Source: CAVZLD01 sp964522605 (GTDB taxonomy: Bacteria > Planctomycetota > Planctomycetia > Pirellulales > Pirellulaceae). From it: DNA of 27,313 nt. Each line of letters starts with the position of its first letter. Position 1 is the stretch's first letter. Shown one piece after another: positions 8,635 through 17,068 of this stretch. A program made the position numbers and the translations under genes. Under the pieces are notes generated by a model that was not told where the DNA came from, ran no database searches, and saw only the letters and a list, made by a program, of their open reading frames with translations. The stretch lies in the NCBI GenBank assembly GCA_964522605.1, contig CAZFWV010000051.1, positions 1 through 27,313 of the forward strand. Direction: 5' to 3'.

Positions 8635-9153
8635 CTACTCGCTGCTCCAGCGTTCGCGGTGGATTCGGTCTTCGCGGTAACGGTCTTCGGTCGCGGGACT
8701 TTCCGCCGGGTAACCGACAGGAATCAGGCTGTGGGGCATGATGTGTTCGGGAAGTTGAAAAAGCTGTCGATACCCTTCAATGCTCTTTTCCTGCGGATAA
8801 ATGCCGGTCCAGACGGCGCCAAGTCCGAGTGCGTGGGCGGCGAGCAGCAGATTCTGAACGGCGGCGCTGCAGTCTTGAGGCCAGAATCCAGGAGCCTGCT
8901 CCAATTTCAAATCCGCGCACACGAGAATCGCCAATGGTGCATCCTTCGTCATCTCGGCATTTGGATTCCGCGCCCCGATCTCGGCCAGGACGGCTCGATC
9001 CTTGATTACGACAAAATGCCATGGCTGAGCGTTCATCGCGCTGGGTGCCATCATTGCGGCTTGAAGCAGTTTCTGCAGCTGCTCTTCCGAAACGTTTTGA
9101 TCCCCGTACTTCCGGATGCTGCGTCGGAACTGCATGGCGTCCCAGATGTCCAT
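8635..9153 (-). CDS. Nitroreductase family protein
   Basis: 172 residues, the usual size for the short nitroreductase family. Seen: the FMN-phosphate binding segment RRSIRKY (10-16), the MAPSAMNAQPWHFVVI block, a central KDAPLAILVCAD strand, LLLAAHALGLGAVWTGIYP (a hallmark helix plus FMN-contact glycine) and a C-terminal IPVGYPAE. Members are homodimeric cytoplasmic flavoproteins that use NAD(P)H to reduce nitroaromatics, quinones or other electron acceptors; the physiological substrate here is unknown. The ATG at 9153 is preceded by GAAGGGAG about 7 bases upstream. It is transcribed away from the histone-deacetylase-family gene, with a shared 256-bp region holding a palindromic repeat pair. 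No signal peptide. Confidence 0.9.
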   Translation of the reverse strand: MDIWDAMQFRRSIRKYGDQNVSEEQLQKLLQAAMMAPSAMNAQPWHFVVIKDRAVLAEIGARNPNAEMTKDAPLAILVCADLKLEQAPGFWPQDCSAAVQNLLLAAHALGLGAVWTGIYPQEKSIEGYRQLFQLPEHIMPHSLIPVGYPAESPATEDRYREDRIHRERWSSE

Positions 9154-9197
9154 GACTCAATCTCCCTTCTTCAGAAGCTGCTTGGAAAATGGGGTAG

Positions 9198-9253
9198 CAC
9201 TGGCTCTGCCAGTGTCTGCTTTCGATGTAGCAACGGCACTGGCAGAGCCAGTG
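9198..9253. repeat. Inverted pair of self-palindromic units, copy 1
   Basis: CACTGGCTCTGCCAGTG at 9198-9214 and its exact reverse complement at 9237-9253, separated by 22 bp. Each unit is itself a palindrome (7-bp arms, three-base loop TCT), so the region can form two small hairpins or one long one. It lies between the divergent nitroreductase and histone-deacetylase-family genes. A related pair lies at 10508-10570. Confidence 0.85.
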
Positions 9254-9409
9254 GCACACTCAAGAGCTCGGCTTTCGTATTTCGAAACACGTTCCCAGAC
9301 CTTTGTTAGAACAAGCAATAGGGGCTATCCTACGAAATGAACTCGTGGAGGGCGAGGCGCCCACGGAAAAAGGGATTGCCTTATATTTCGTGTTTTCGAG
9401 GAAGCTGTC

Positions 9410-10360
9410 ATGTTCCGAGTCGGCTGGCTGTATGACCCGCTCTTTTGTGTCCATGACACGGGCCGCAGTCATGTGGAGTCCCCGCAACGATTGACAGTGA
9501 TTCTGGCGGAATTGCAGCGCAGAAACCTGTTGGCCGAATTGAACCTCGTAAGCTTCCGTCGGGCGGCGCCGGAACAGATTGCGCTCGTCCACGATCCGGC
9601 GTATGTCGAGCTGGTCCAGATGATGTGTGATGAAGGGTTTTCGTACATCGGAAGCAGCGATACGCGGGTTTCCACGCGCAGCTACGACGTTGCATCGCAG
9701 GCGGTCGGCGCCGTGTTGGGTGCCTGTCAAGCGATGATGGAAGGCAAGATCGACCGGGCATTCTGTGCAGTGCGTCCACCCGGACATCACGCTGAAATTG
9801 ATCATGCGATGGGGTTTTGCCTTTTCAATAATGTTGCAATCGGGGCGGAGTTCCTCGTCCGCAAATGGGGTGTGTCTCGAATTGCCATTGTCGATTTCGA
9901 TGCGCACCATGGAAATGGTACACAGCATTGTTTTGAGGCGCGGAGTGATGTGTTTTACGTCAGTTTGCACGAACGATCCGCTTCGCTGCCGTTTCCTGGG
10001 AGTGGGCAAGCGGGAGAACGGGGAACTGGCACGGGAGAGGGCTATACGTTAAATGTCCCTCTGGATCGCGGAACGGGCGAACGAGCGTATCTGAGCGCCC
10101 TGCAGCGATTCGTAATCCCGGCATTGGACTCTTATCGTCCTGAAATTCTGATGCTGAGCGCGGGCTTTGATGCCCTGGCGGGAGATCCGCTCTGCCATCT
10201 TGCGCTGAAGCCCGAATCCTATCGGTCCATTACGGACGCCCTGTCCGAATTGGCAGTTCGCTACGCCGAAGGTCGCATGATCAGCGTACTGGAAGGGGGC
10301 TATGATCTGGACCAATTGGGTCCTGCCGTTGCCTGCCACATTTCGGGCCTGCTGGGGTGA
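9410..10360 (+). CDS. Histone deacetylase family protein (AcuC/HdaH-like amidohydrolase)
   Basis: 316 residues spanning a complete class II-like HDAC fold. Seen: HDTGRSHVESPQR (15-27), RPPGHHAE (122-129) with the tandem catalytic histidines 126-127, VDFDAHHGNGT (161-171) supplying zinc ligands Asp164 and His166, SLHE (185-188), GEGYTLNVPL, SAGFDALAGDPL with zinc ligand Asp254, and EGGYDL with the transition-state tyrosine 298. Bacterial members hydrolyse acetylated polyamines, lysine side chains or similar amides in the cytoplasm; the exact substrate cannot be told from sequence. The ATG at 9410 has GAGGAAG about 6 bases upstream. The gene stands alone on the plus strand and is bracketed by two copies of the same palindromic repeat family. 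All metal ligands are present, so it should be active. Confidence 0.92.
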   Translation: MFRVGWLYDPLFCVHDTGRSHVESPQRLTVILAELQRRNLLAELNLVSFRRAAPEQIALVHDPAYVELVQMMCDEGFSYIGSSDTRVSTRSYDVASQAVGAVLGACQAMMEGKIDRAFCAVRPPGHHAEIDHAMGFCLFNNVAIGAEFLVRKWGVSRIAIVDFDAHHGNGTQHCFEARSDVFYVSLHERSASLPFPGSGQAGERGTGTGEGYTLNVPLDRGTGERAYLSALQRFVIPALDSYRPEILMLSAGFDALAGDPLCHLALKPESYRSITDALSELAVRYAEGRMISVLEGGYDLDQLGPAVACHISGLLG

Positions 10361-10396
10361 AGGCGCGTGACAAAGCGAACTCAACTGGCTGAAATT

Positions 10397-10420
10397 GAGA
10401 ATCGTGGAACTCCCATTCTC
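10397..10420 (+). terminator. Weak hairpin after the histone-deacetylase-family gene
   Basis: GAGAAT (10397-10402) can pair with ATTCTC (10415-10420), with an inner TGG/CCA continuation around an AACTC loop. It lies 37 bp after the stop codon. There is no U-tract, so an intrinsic terminator role is doubtful. Confidence 0.25.
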
Positions 10421-10507
10421 CCAGACTGTTAGATTCGCTTGCGTGCGAGGAGCCGTCCTGCGGTCCTATGCGTTTTTCTGGACTCGGTGCTAAGACGGAT
10501 CCGCTGG

Positions 10508-10570
10508 GTGCCACTGGCTTTGCCAGTGTCCTCTTGAGTCGAGGAAAAACACTGGCAAAGCCAGTGGCAC
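10508..10570. repeat. Inverted pair of self-palindromic units, copy 2
   Basis: A perfect 22-bp inverted repeat (10508-10529 and 10549-10570) whose core is CACTGGCTTTGCCAGTG. It matches the pair at 9198-9253 except that the loop is TTT instead of TCT, and the opposite arm changes in step (AAA for AGA). It lies downstream of the histone-deacetylase-family gene, so the two pairs bracket that gene. Confidence 0.85.
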
Positions 10571-10844
10571 ACCGTACAGTTGTCGTCCAAGGCTGCGCTG
10601 CGTATCAAGATGCCAACAGTCAAACCAGGTAGATACACAAATCAACCCTGTCGCAGAATAGAATGTTTTTGCCCCGACAAGAAACTCTCCGTTAGCAGTG
10701 CAGAGTCCGCAAAGACGCAATTTCCGCAGAGTTGCATACTGCCTCAGCCGCTCAACGCCACCAAGCATCCTGTGCGGTACGGTTTGCGTTCAGTTCAGAA
10801 ATAAGAGCGTCGAGATGGCGTGCTGGATCGAAGAACGGCCTGAG

Positions 10845-11519
10845 TTATTCCATCTCGGTTGAGGCCCCACCGTGACCGTAAATTACGCACCGAGGAGCTT
10901 CGAAATCATGCGTATCGACCAACTGAACGATCGCTTGCGCGATTTCTGCTCCGCCCAGTGCGGAAGGTTCAATCGGCGATATCGTTGAGAAGTGGCGTTC
11001 CGACACGCAAATCGCTCGCAGGTCGAGGACGGGTAATCTGCCGGCAGCGGACTCGCGCAGGATGGCATCATTGAATGGCGTCAGGGCGATAAAGACGTGC
11101 CGCCGCAGATCCCGGTCGTCCATCGGAATCTGGTCGTAGATTGTGCACGTGGCAGTCGGTAATCCGGTTCGTAACACCGAGTGCAACATTCTGCGATAAG
11201 CCGAACGGAAGTCTTGGTGGACGGCTGCGAGTTCGTCAAACACGTCTTGTGCGGCATGAACGCGCCGGCCCAGGATCGAGCTGTAACCCAGCGCATCATT
11301 TCCGCCAACGCTGACAACTAAGTGAGTTGCGTCGCGTGGCAGGTCGGCAAGTTGGCCCCCGATATCGGAGATCCCGGCGCCGTCGACGGCCAGCAACGTA
11401 GCACGAGAGTCGGTGGGCAGTAATCCGCGTACTTGGTCGATTACCGCCGGCTCGTCCGGTTGCACATAGGTGTCGTTGTCGAAAATTGAGTCGCCTAGAA
11501 GAACGAGATGTACGGACAT
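10845..11519 (-). CDS. SGNH/GDSL-type hydrolase
   Basis: 224 residues, no signal peptide. Seen: LLGDSIFDN (7-15) with nucleophile Ser11 in the GDS block, DGAGISDIGGQL (46-57; block II glycine), and SVGGNDAL (70-77; block III GxND). These identify an SGNH esterase/lipase-like fold acting on ester or acetyl groups. The last block, usually DxxH, reads SPIEPSALGG: neither the Asp nor the His is evident at the expected place, so either the charge relay differs in this subfamily or a nearby His (SERHFS) substitutes. A short extra tail (HDFEAPRCVIYGHGG) follows. The ATG at 11519 has AAGGGGAGA about 8 bases upstream. It is divergent from the rhamnosidase-like gene with a 147-bp shared control region, which hints at a joint role in glycan deacylation, but this is inference. 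Confidence 0.78.
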   Translation of the reverse strand: MSVHLVLLGDSIFDNDTYVQPDEPAVIDQVRGLLPTDSRATLLAVDGAGISDIGGQLADLPRDATHLVVSVGGNDALGYSSILGRRVHAAQDVFDELAAVHQDFRSAYRRMLHSVLRTGLPTATCTIYDQIPMDDRDLRRHVFIALTPFNDAILRESAAGRLPVLDLRAICVSERHFSTISPIEPSALGGAEIAQAIVQLVDTHDFEAPRCVIYGHGGASTEME

Positions 11520-11666
11520 TCGCAGTCTCCCCTTCAGCCGATGCGGCGATGCTCAACGTCTGAAAGAAACAGTACCACATCTTGATTTTGCGCGTGGTGT
11601 GGGTCCAGAATGGCCTCTATTCTGATCCACAAGTCGATCGTGTTCAACGGGAAGGATGACACTCCG

Positions 11667-14258
11667 ATGAGTCGTATTCTACAGCGCGTTTTGAGGTCTG
11701 CTCGAGGATGGGCGGGAACAAGCGGACGGAAGTCCCAAAACGCTGGCGAGTTTCGCCATCATTGCGCTCTGCCACCGGCCTCCCCGCAACGAAAGAACAT
11801 CGGGAGATGCGCGCTCGGCACATTCGTGACTGGAATCGCGATCGCGTCCATCGGATGGGCTCAATCCCCTGCACGTGAAGCTCGATTCAGTCAGGCTGAA
11901 CCAGTCTGGCTGGAAGGCCGGGAAACCGAAATGAATGTAACGGCAGGGTTCCGCGCAATCATTGACTGTCCCGCAACCGAAAAACTGACGGCCCGATTGA
12001 CGGCTGCATCAATCTATCGACTGTACGTCAACGGGGAATTTGTCGGGCACGGGCCGGCTCGTGCAGCCCACGGAGATTTTCGAATCGACGAATGGCCACT
12101 TTCCCCGCATCTGCGCGAGGGAACGAACGTCGTGGCGGTGGAAGTAACCAGCTATAACGCAAATAGCTATTATCTGCTCGATCAACCAGGTTTCTTAGCC
12201 GCCGAGGTCGTGACAGGTGAAGGCAAAGTTGTTGCCGCAACGGGTGTTCAAACGAATCACTCATTCGCTGGACGGGCGATCCCCTCGCGCGTGCAGAAGG
12301 TTCGACGCTACTCACTACAGCGTCCGTTCCTTGAGGCCTATCGATTGGCGCCCGGCCAAGACGCATGGAGGACCGAGGCCACGGCAGAATTTTCGCCCGA
12401 TCGGCTGATCATTACGGCCCCGAAACAGTACTTGATCCGAGGAGTTCCCTATTCGACATTCGATGTTGTCTCCGCCACGGCATTGGTCAGCAGAGGTTCA
12501 CTCCGTGGTCCCCAACCCCCCAGTCAAGTCTACCGAGGCTATACACCGACAGACCTCGGCCCCCGCGTGAAAGCGTTTCCCGAAGAGGAATTCGAAGTCA
12601 CACCGCTGGTCGACCTTCAGCAATTTCAGAATGGGACGGTGGAATCACCCGCGGATCGCTCGCTTGAGAGCAATCAGAGGTTTGTGCTTCAAGGTCCGTC
12701 GTTTCATCTTTTCCGATTCAAGGCGAACCTGACCGGATTCCTGGGCACGACGCTAACGTGCACCTCCCCGTCGCGCGTCATCCTCAGCTTCGACGAGGTG
12801 TTGACGGGGGCGACGGATGACGATCCGGGAGAGATTGACCTTCGTCGTTATAGTTGTGCGAATGTGATCGATCTTCATCTTGAACCGGGAACGTATCGGT
12901 TTGAGTCGGTCGAGCCGTACACGTTGCAGTACGTCAAGGTGAACGTTCTGGAAGGATCGGTGACGTTTTCCGTGCCGCAATTGCGCGAATACGCCCATCC
13001 GGCCTCGGAAGTTGCCCAGTTCGCGGCCAGCGATCCTCGGTTGGGCCAGATCTTTGAAGCAGCGCGACAGACTTTTCGTCAGAATGTGGTCGACATTTTC
13101 ATGGACTGTCCGGGGCGCGAACGCGCCGGTTGGCTGTGCGATTCCTACTTCACCGCCCGTGCTGCTTTCGACTTCACCGGCCAGACCGCGGTCGAGAGGA
13201 ATTTTCTGGAAAACTATCTGCGGCCCGAACGATATCCTTACCTTCCCGCTGGGATGCTGCCCATGTGCTATCCGGCGGATCACACGAACGGCGTCTTCAT
13301 TCCCAACTGGTCGCTCTGGTTCGTCGTCCAATTGCCCGAATACCTGGCACGCTCTGGTGACCGTGCGACGATTGATGCACTCCAGCCGAAGGTCATGGCA
13401 CTGTTCGATTACTTTCGGTCGTTTGAGAATCAGGACGGTTTACTTGAGAAGCTGGATAGCTGGATTTTCATTGAATGGTCGAAGGCAAACGAGTTCGTGC
13501 AAGACGTCAATTATCCAAGCAATTTTCTCTATGCCGCAGCCCTGCGCGCAGCAGGTCAATTGTACAATCGACCGGAATTGACCGAGAAGGCTGAGCGAAC
13601 GTTGAGCGTCGCGCGTGACCAATCCTTCGACGGCACGTTTTTCGTCGATAACGCCCAAAGGCAGGAGGACGGGAAGTTGGTCCGAACCCGTAATCGATCG
13701 GAGGTCTGCCAGTACTTTGCCTTCTACTTTGGTGCAGCATCACCCGAGACGCATGCGGTTTTATGGGAGACACTTGTCGACGATTTCGGCCCGGAGCGCG
13801 ATGCGAATGTGTCGCACGCGGACGTACATCCGGCGAATGCATTTATTGGCAACACCCTGCGATTGGAATTGCTCTCCCAACATGGAAAATCACCACAAGT
13901 GCTCAAGGAATCGGTCGGCTATTTGCACTACATGGCCGAGCGAACGGGGACGCTGTGGGAAAACCAGGGAGCGTATGCCAGCTGCAATCACGGGTTTGCT
14001 TCCCACGCTGCGCATGTTCTGCTGCGTGACGCACTGGGAATCGTGGGTCACGATGTGAATGCAAAACGGGTCCGAATCATGATTCCCCAAATCCCGCTGG
14101 AATGGTGTGAGGGCCTGCTGCCTACCGAATCCGGTCCCGTCCGAGTTCGATGGGAGAAACAAACGCCGACTCGGGTTCAGGTTCGGGTTGCACTGCCACC
14201 AGATTACCAGAGCACGATCCGGGGTGCGGATGGATTGGAACTGGTCGTGACCGAGTAG
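11667..14258 (+). CDS. Exported GH78-like alpha-L-rhamnosidase
   Basis: 863 residues from the ATG at 11667, preceded by GGGAAGGA about 11 bases upstream; an earlier ATG at 11610 lacks such a site. The start is followed by about 45 polar residues and then a hydrophobic stretch (ALGTFVTGIAIASIGWAQS, about 49-67), a signal peptide with an unusually long n-region. Seen: a beta-sandwich lectin-like domain (ASIYRLYVNGEFVGHGPARA and YNANSYYLLD), then a six-hairpin (alpha/alpha)6 domain with MDCPGRERAGWLCD (479-492), whose Glu485 matches the general acid of GH78, and TLWENQGAYASCNHGFASH, whose Glu765 matches the general base. The C-terminal beta-sandwich ends in RVQVRVALPPD. GH78 enzymes invert terminal alpha-L-rhamnosyl bonds in plant and algal glycans. 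Distant GH78-like enzymes of other specificity cannot be excluded. Confidence 0.85.
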   Translation: MSRILQRVLRSARGWAGTSGRKSQNAGEFRHHCALPPASPQRKNIGRCALGTFVTGIAIASIGWAQSPAREARFSQAEPVWLEGRETEMNVTAGFRAIIDCPATEKLTARLTAASIYRLYVNGEFVGHGPARAAHGDFRIDEWPLSPHLREGTNVVAVEVTSYNANSYYLLDQPGFLAAEVVTGEGKVVAATGVQTNHSFAGRAIPSRVQKVRRYSLQRPFLEAYRLAPGQDAWRTEATAEFSPDRLIITAPKQYLIRGVPYSTFDVVSATALVSRGSLRGPQPPSQVYRGYTPTDLGPRVKAFPEEEFEVTPLVDLQQFQNGTVESPADRSLESNQRFVLQGPSFHLFRFKANLTGFLGTTLTCTSPSRVILSFDEVLTGATDDDPGEIDLRRYSCANVIDLHLEPGTYRFESVEPYTLQYVKVNVLEGSVTFSVPQLREYAHPASEVAQFAASDPRLGQIFEAARQTFRQNVVDIFMDCPGRERAGWLCDSYFTARAAFDFTGQTAVERNFLENYLRPERYPYLPAGMLPMCYPADHTNGVFIPNWSLWFVVQLPEYLARSGDRATIDALQPKVMALFDYFRSFENQDGLLEKLDSWIFIEWSKANEFVQDVNYPSNFLYAAALRAAGQLYNRPELTEKAERTLSVARDQSFDGTFFVDNAQRQEDGKLVRTRNRSEVCQYFAFYFGAASPETHAVLWETLVDDFGPERDANVSHADVHPANAFIGNTLRLELLSQHGKSPQVLKESVGYLHYMAERTGTLWENQGAYASCNHGFASHAAHVLLRDALGIVGHDVNAKRVRIMIPQIPLEWCEGLLPTESGPVRVRWEKQTPTRVQVRVALPPDYQSTIRGADGLELVVTE

Positions 14259-14291
14259 TCCGCGGCGAAGCATCCGGTTCGTCGCCGATCG

Positions 14292-14307
14292 CGAGAATTC
14301 TTTCTCG
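14292..14307. terminator. Small hairpin between convergent rhamnosidase and cytochrome genes
   Basis: CGAGAA (14292-14297) pairs perfectly with TTCTCG (14302-14307) around a four-base loop, in the 79-bp gap between two convergent genes. Short T or A runs are interrupted, so it is at best a weak two-way terminator. Confidence 0.3.
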
Positions 14308-14337
14308 ATTACGACGATCCTGCGCACTCTCGACGCG

Positions 14338-15303
14338 TCAATTGTGTGGTGCGACAGGAACCCCCTGCGGATGACAGTCTGCGCAGGCGACCGTATGGAT
14401 GTCGTGCTGGCTGAACTTGGAAAGATACGTAGTATCCATCCGGCAAACGTCGATGCCACAGTGGGAATCGGCCGGATGGCAATCGGAACAGGATTTTTCC
14501 GCGCGCATCGTATGGCCTTTGTGGCAATCGAAGCAGCTCAGTCCAACATGCACACCGCGTGGCGTTTTGTCGTCTCCCGAGCCGACTTGCCGGTCGATCT
14601 GAGGGGCGTGGCACTGATAACAGACGCGCACACGGTCGTCGTTGGAGAGCGATACCGGGGAGCCGGCATCGTAGACTCGCGGATGTGGCAATTGCTCACG
14701 CGAGAAAAACTTGGCTTCTCGCCGATCGAAGAACCCGAAACGAGCTGGGGCGGACCCGGCGATTCGGGGTTCATCCGGATTCGTCAATTGGGGAATCGTG
14801 TGCTGATCGGGATGGATCTGGTGGCAGGCTAAGCAGGGGATCGTCGGTTGATCCGACATCTTCGGTTGTTTCAGCTGCCAAGGCCCGAGTGTATCGAGTG
14901 GAGCAACCAGATCCGCAATGGTTCCTTCAAAGAACATACCATGGCACCGCAGGCAATCATTGTTCAACTGCAGTCGTTTGTTGTGTCTGCGATCGAGAAA
15001 GATCTGTGCATAGCTGATTGCGTGACCACTCTGCTGCCAGTCATCGAATTCCTCCTCGTGGCAGTCCCGACAGCGGTCGTGCAATTCCAGCCGCTCGGCC
15101 TCGGACAGGCGCACTTCATGGCGAACGGAATCGTGACCCGGTGGCAGCTCAAGTCCGCGTTCGTGTGTCCATTCCTCGTAGCGTTCAAGCAGTGACTCGG
15201 TATGGCATTCATCACAGTCAGAATCCGCATGCGGGTCCTCGGCGAACGCAGAACTAGTCCACGCCATCGCTCCGACCAGAAAGGTAGCCAGAACCGTTTT
15301 CAC
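14338..15303 (-). CDS. Octaheme c-type cytochrome
   Basis: 321 residues from the GTG at 15303. That start was chosen because the GTG overlaps the TGA of the upstream GMC gene (GTGA) and TGGAGG lies about 10 bases upstream; a GTG at 15327 is the alternative. The N-terminus (MKTVLATFLVGAMAWTSSAFAE) is a Sec signal peptide. Eight CXXCH heme-binding motifs are visible at about residues 30, 78, 117, 157, 228, 257, 272 and 307 (CDECH, CRDCH, CLRCH, CLACH, CYQCH, CFDCH, CSDCH, CADCH). Extra histidines (SGHA, IHPDQH, GVHVG, QHDIH) could be distal ligands. The protein would sit in the periplasm or at the outer face of the membrane and carry electrons. Its position as last gene after subunit 3 and the FAD subunit suggests it takes electrons from the dehydrogenase, in place of the triheme cytochrome of classical gluconate dehydrogenases. 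Confidence 0.88.
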   Translation of the reverse strand: MKTVLATFLVGAMAWTSSAFAEDPHADSDCDECHTESLLERYEEWTHERGLELPPGHDSVRHEVRLSEAERLELHDRCRDCHEEEFDDWQQSGHAISYAQIFLDRRHNKRLQLNNDCLRCHGMFFEGTIADLVAPLDTLGPWQLKQPKMSDQPTIPCLACHQIHPDQHTIPQLTNPDEPRIAGSAPARFGFFDRREAKFFSREQLPHPRVYDAGSPVSLSNDDRVRVCYQCHAPQIDRQVGSGDDKTPRGVHVGLSCFDCHKGHTMRAEKSCSDCHPADSHCGIDVCRMDTTYLSKFSQHDIHTVACADCHPQGVPVAPHN

Positions 15304-16958
15304 GAACGCAAACCTCCAGCTTGCCACTCCCGCTTGATGTAGTCCGAGACCCAGTAGCCGAGTGCGAGGATTGTCAGTACGGGATTGAATCCGCCGTTCG
15401 TAACGTGCAGACTCCCGTCGGCAACGAACAGGTTATCGATCTCGTGCAGCTGACCGTAGCGATTTGTCACGGATGTCTTCGGATCGTTTCCCATTCGGCA
15501 GGTACCCGCCTGATGTTGGCCTCCACTCACTCCGCGGCCAGGTAGCGAAATCCACGTGTAATGAGCACCGGCTTCGAGCAGCCATTGTTGTGCTTTGGAG
15601 GCGACGAACTGACCGATTTCAAGATCATGCGGGTGGCGATAGCCGGATATTCGCGCAACGGGGATGCCCCAGTGATCCTTGACGCGGGGGTCGACTTCGA
15701 CGCGCGATTCGAAGACAGGCATTTCCTGAACCGGTCCCTTCACACTCATCGAACGGCGATAGAATTGGCGCTGAAAAGCCTTGTGTTCCCGACCCCATGA
15801 CGCAGAACCCGGAGGACGCCGCTGGGTAAACAGGTACGGCAGGCGGATGAACTCGTTGGCCAGCATCGACCCGCCGGTCAATCCAGGATTGCCGTGATTG
15901 AAGTCACAAATCGCGATCGTGGCGCCGGCTCCGATATCATCGTAAACTTCGTCCGGCATCAGGGCGTAGCAGCCCGAATAGGCATGCCCCTGCAAATTCC
16001 TACCGACCCAGTCGTGACGATTACCCGCTCCCTGGGGAAAGAGTCGGCTCCGAGAATTCAGTAACAAGCGAGCGGATTCCGTTGCAGAGGCGGCGACGAC
16101 CACCAGATCCGCTGGCTGAAAGTGTTCGCGATCCTGGGCATCGAAGTAGTGCACGCCGGTGGCACGTCCCTGTTCATTCAGCGTGATCTGGCTGGCGACA
16201 GAGTCGGTTCGCAACTGACAGTTACCCGTCGCGATCGCTTGAGGAATCACCGTATTGTGCGTGCCGTTTTTCGCATTGACTTCGCAGGCGAAGCCGACAC
16301 AGTAGCGACAGCCGATGCAGGCAGGTCGACGGTCGAAGGGGACCGAGTTGCGAAGCATCGGGATGGGAAAAGGGTGAAACCCCAGTCGCTTCGCGGCGTC
16401 GGCGAGAATGCGTCCCTCGTGGTTGTAAGCGAACGGCGGCATCGGCTGCGGCTTGCGCCGGGGGGGCGCAAACGGGTTTTGCCGATCATCACCGGCGACA
16501 CCAAGGTCCCACTCCGCCCGCTCATAACAGGGCTCCAAGTCTTCGTACGAAATGGGCCAATCTTCAAGCGTCGAGCCTTCCATTGCGCCGTAGGTCGAAC
16601 GCATCCGGAAATCCTGGGGCATGAACCTCCAGGCCATCGCACCGTAGCTGACGGTGCCGGATCCAACGCAGGCGGCATTGTTGCCATACCCGGGTTCACT
16701 CGGCCGAACGATCCGCCAGGAGCCATCCCCGCTCTGAATCAGTCGTCGGTGTCGCTCGTCGTCGGGGCCGAACGCATTCCCCAGAACGGTCGTGCGCTGG
16801 CTGATCAATTCGTCATGATCGTGGGCCTCGAAACTCGCCCAGGCACCGCGCTCCAACAAAACCGTACTCAGTCCGGCCTGACTCAGTTCCTTCGCCACGA
16901 CACCTCCTCCGGCACCCGCACCGACGATTACTGCGTTGACCGGTTTTTTCGTCGTCAT
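15300..16958 (-). CDS. GMC family FAD-dependent oxidoreductase (gluconate/sugar dehydrogenase type)
   Basis: 552 residues. Seen: the FAD-binding dinucleotide loop VGAGAGGG (12-19) and LLERGAW, GSGTVSYGAMAWR (99-111), then CIGCRYCVGFAC (214-225) with cysteines 214, 217, 220 and 225, and the C-terminal GMC active site GGQHQAGTCRMG with His482 and NGGFNPVLTI with Asn525. This is the catalytic subunit type of membrane-linked gluconate, 2-ketogluconate or sorbitol dehydrogenases, which oxidise sugars or sugar acids at the outer face of the inner membrane. The cysteine set lies where related FAD-dependent glucose dehydrogenases bind an iron-sulfur cluster near FAD. The protein has no signal of its own; the upstream small subunit carries a Tat-like signal and probably escorts it. 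Substrate unknown. The stop overlaps the start of the octaheme cytochrome gene. Confidence 0.9.
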   Translation of the reverse strand: MTTKKPVNAVIVGAGAGGGVVAKELSQAGLSTVLLERGAWASFEAHDHDELISQRTTVLGNAFGPDDERHRRLIQSGDGSWRIVRPSEPGYGNNAACVGSGTVSYGAMAWRFMPQDFRMRSTYGAMEGSTLEDWPISYEDLEPCYERAEWDLGVAGDDRQNPFAPPRRKPQPMPPFAYNHEGRILADAAKRLGFHPFPIPMLRNSVPFDRRPACIGCRYCVGFACEVNAKNGTHNTVIPQAIATGNCQLRTDSVASQITLNEQGRATGVHYFDAQDREHFQPADLVVVAASATESARLLLNSRSRLFPQGAGNRHDWVGRNLQGHAYSGCYALMPDEVYDDIGAGATIAICDFNHGNPGLTGGSMLANEFIRLPYLFTQRRPPGSASWGREHKAFQRQFYRRSMSVKGPVQEMPVFESRVEVDPRVKDHWGIPVARISGYRHPHDLEIGQFVASKAQQWLLEAGAHYTWISLPGRGVSGGQHQAGTCRMGNDPKTSVTNRYGQLHEIDNLFVADGSLHVTNGGFNPVLTILALGYWVSDYIKREWQAGGLRS

Positions 16959-17039
16959 GGTGAGGAACTCTCCCGAGTGCTTGGTCAGAGTGAGTCGTGG
17001 GACCTGCCGATCTCTTTTCGCAGCGGATTCCAGAACCGT

Positions 17040-17068
17040 GTAGGCCGATTTGTCTCAAGTCGGCCTAC
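17040..17068. repeat. Single hairpin unit of the TTGTCTCAAG repeat family
   Basis: GTAGGCCGATTTG (17040-17052) pairs with CAAGTCGGCCTAC (17056-17068) with one T-G mismatch around loop TCT. It lies in the 106-bp gap before the GMC gene, and the stop codon of the subunit 3 gene (17067-17065) is part of its end. The core recurs twice at 17695-17761. Confidence 0.85.

Larger units (their letters stand above)
10361..10844. other. Intergenic region, 484 bp, convergent gene ends
   Basis: It holds a weak hairpin just after the deacetylase gene and the second CACTGGC repeat pair (both listed separately). The rest, roughly 10580-10844, shows no convincing gene or RNA. A minus-strand frame at 10490-10768 reads through the repeat and has no protein-like signature. 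Confidence 0.6.

Noticed and set aside
10490..10768. Minus-strand open frame of 92 codons in the intergenic region
   Set aside because: Much of it is translated CACTGGC repeat; no ribosome site or family character is seen.
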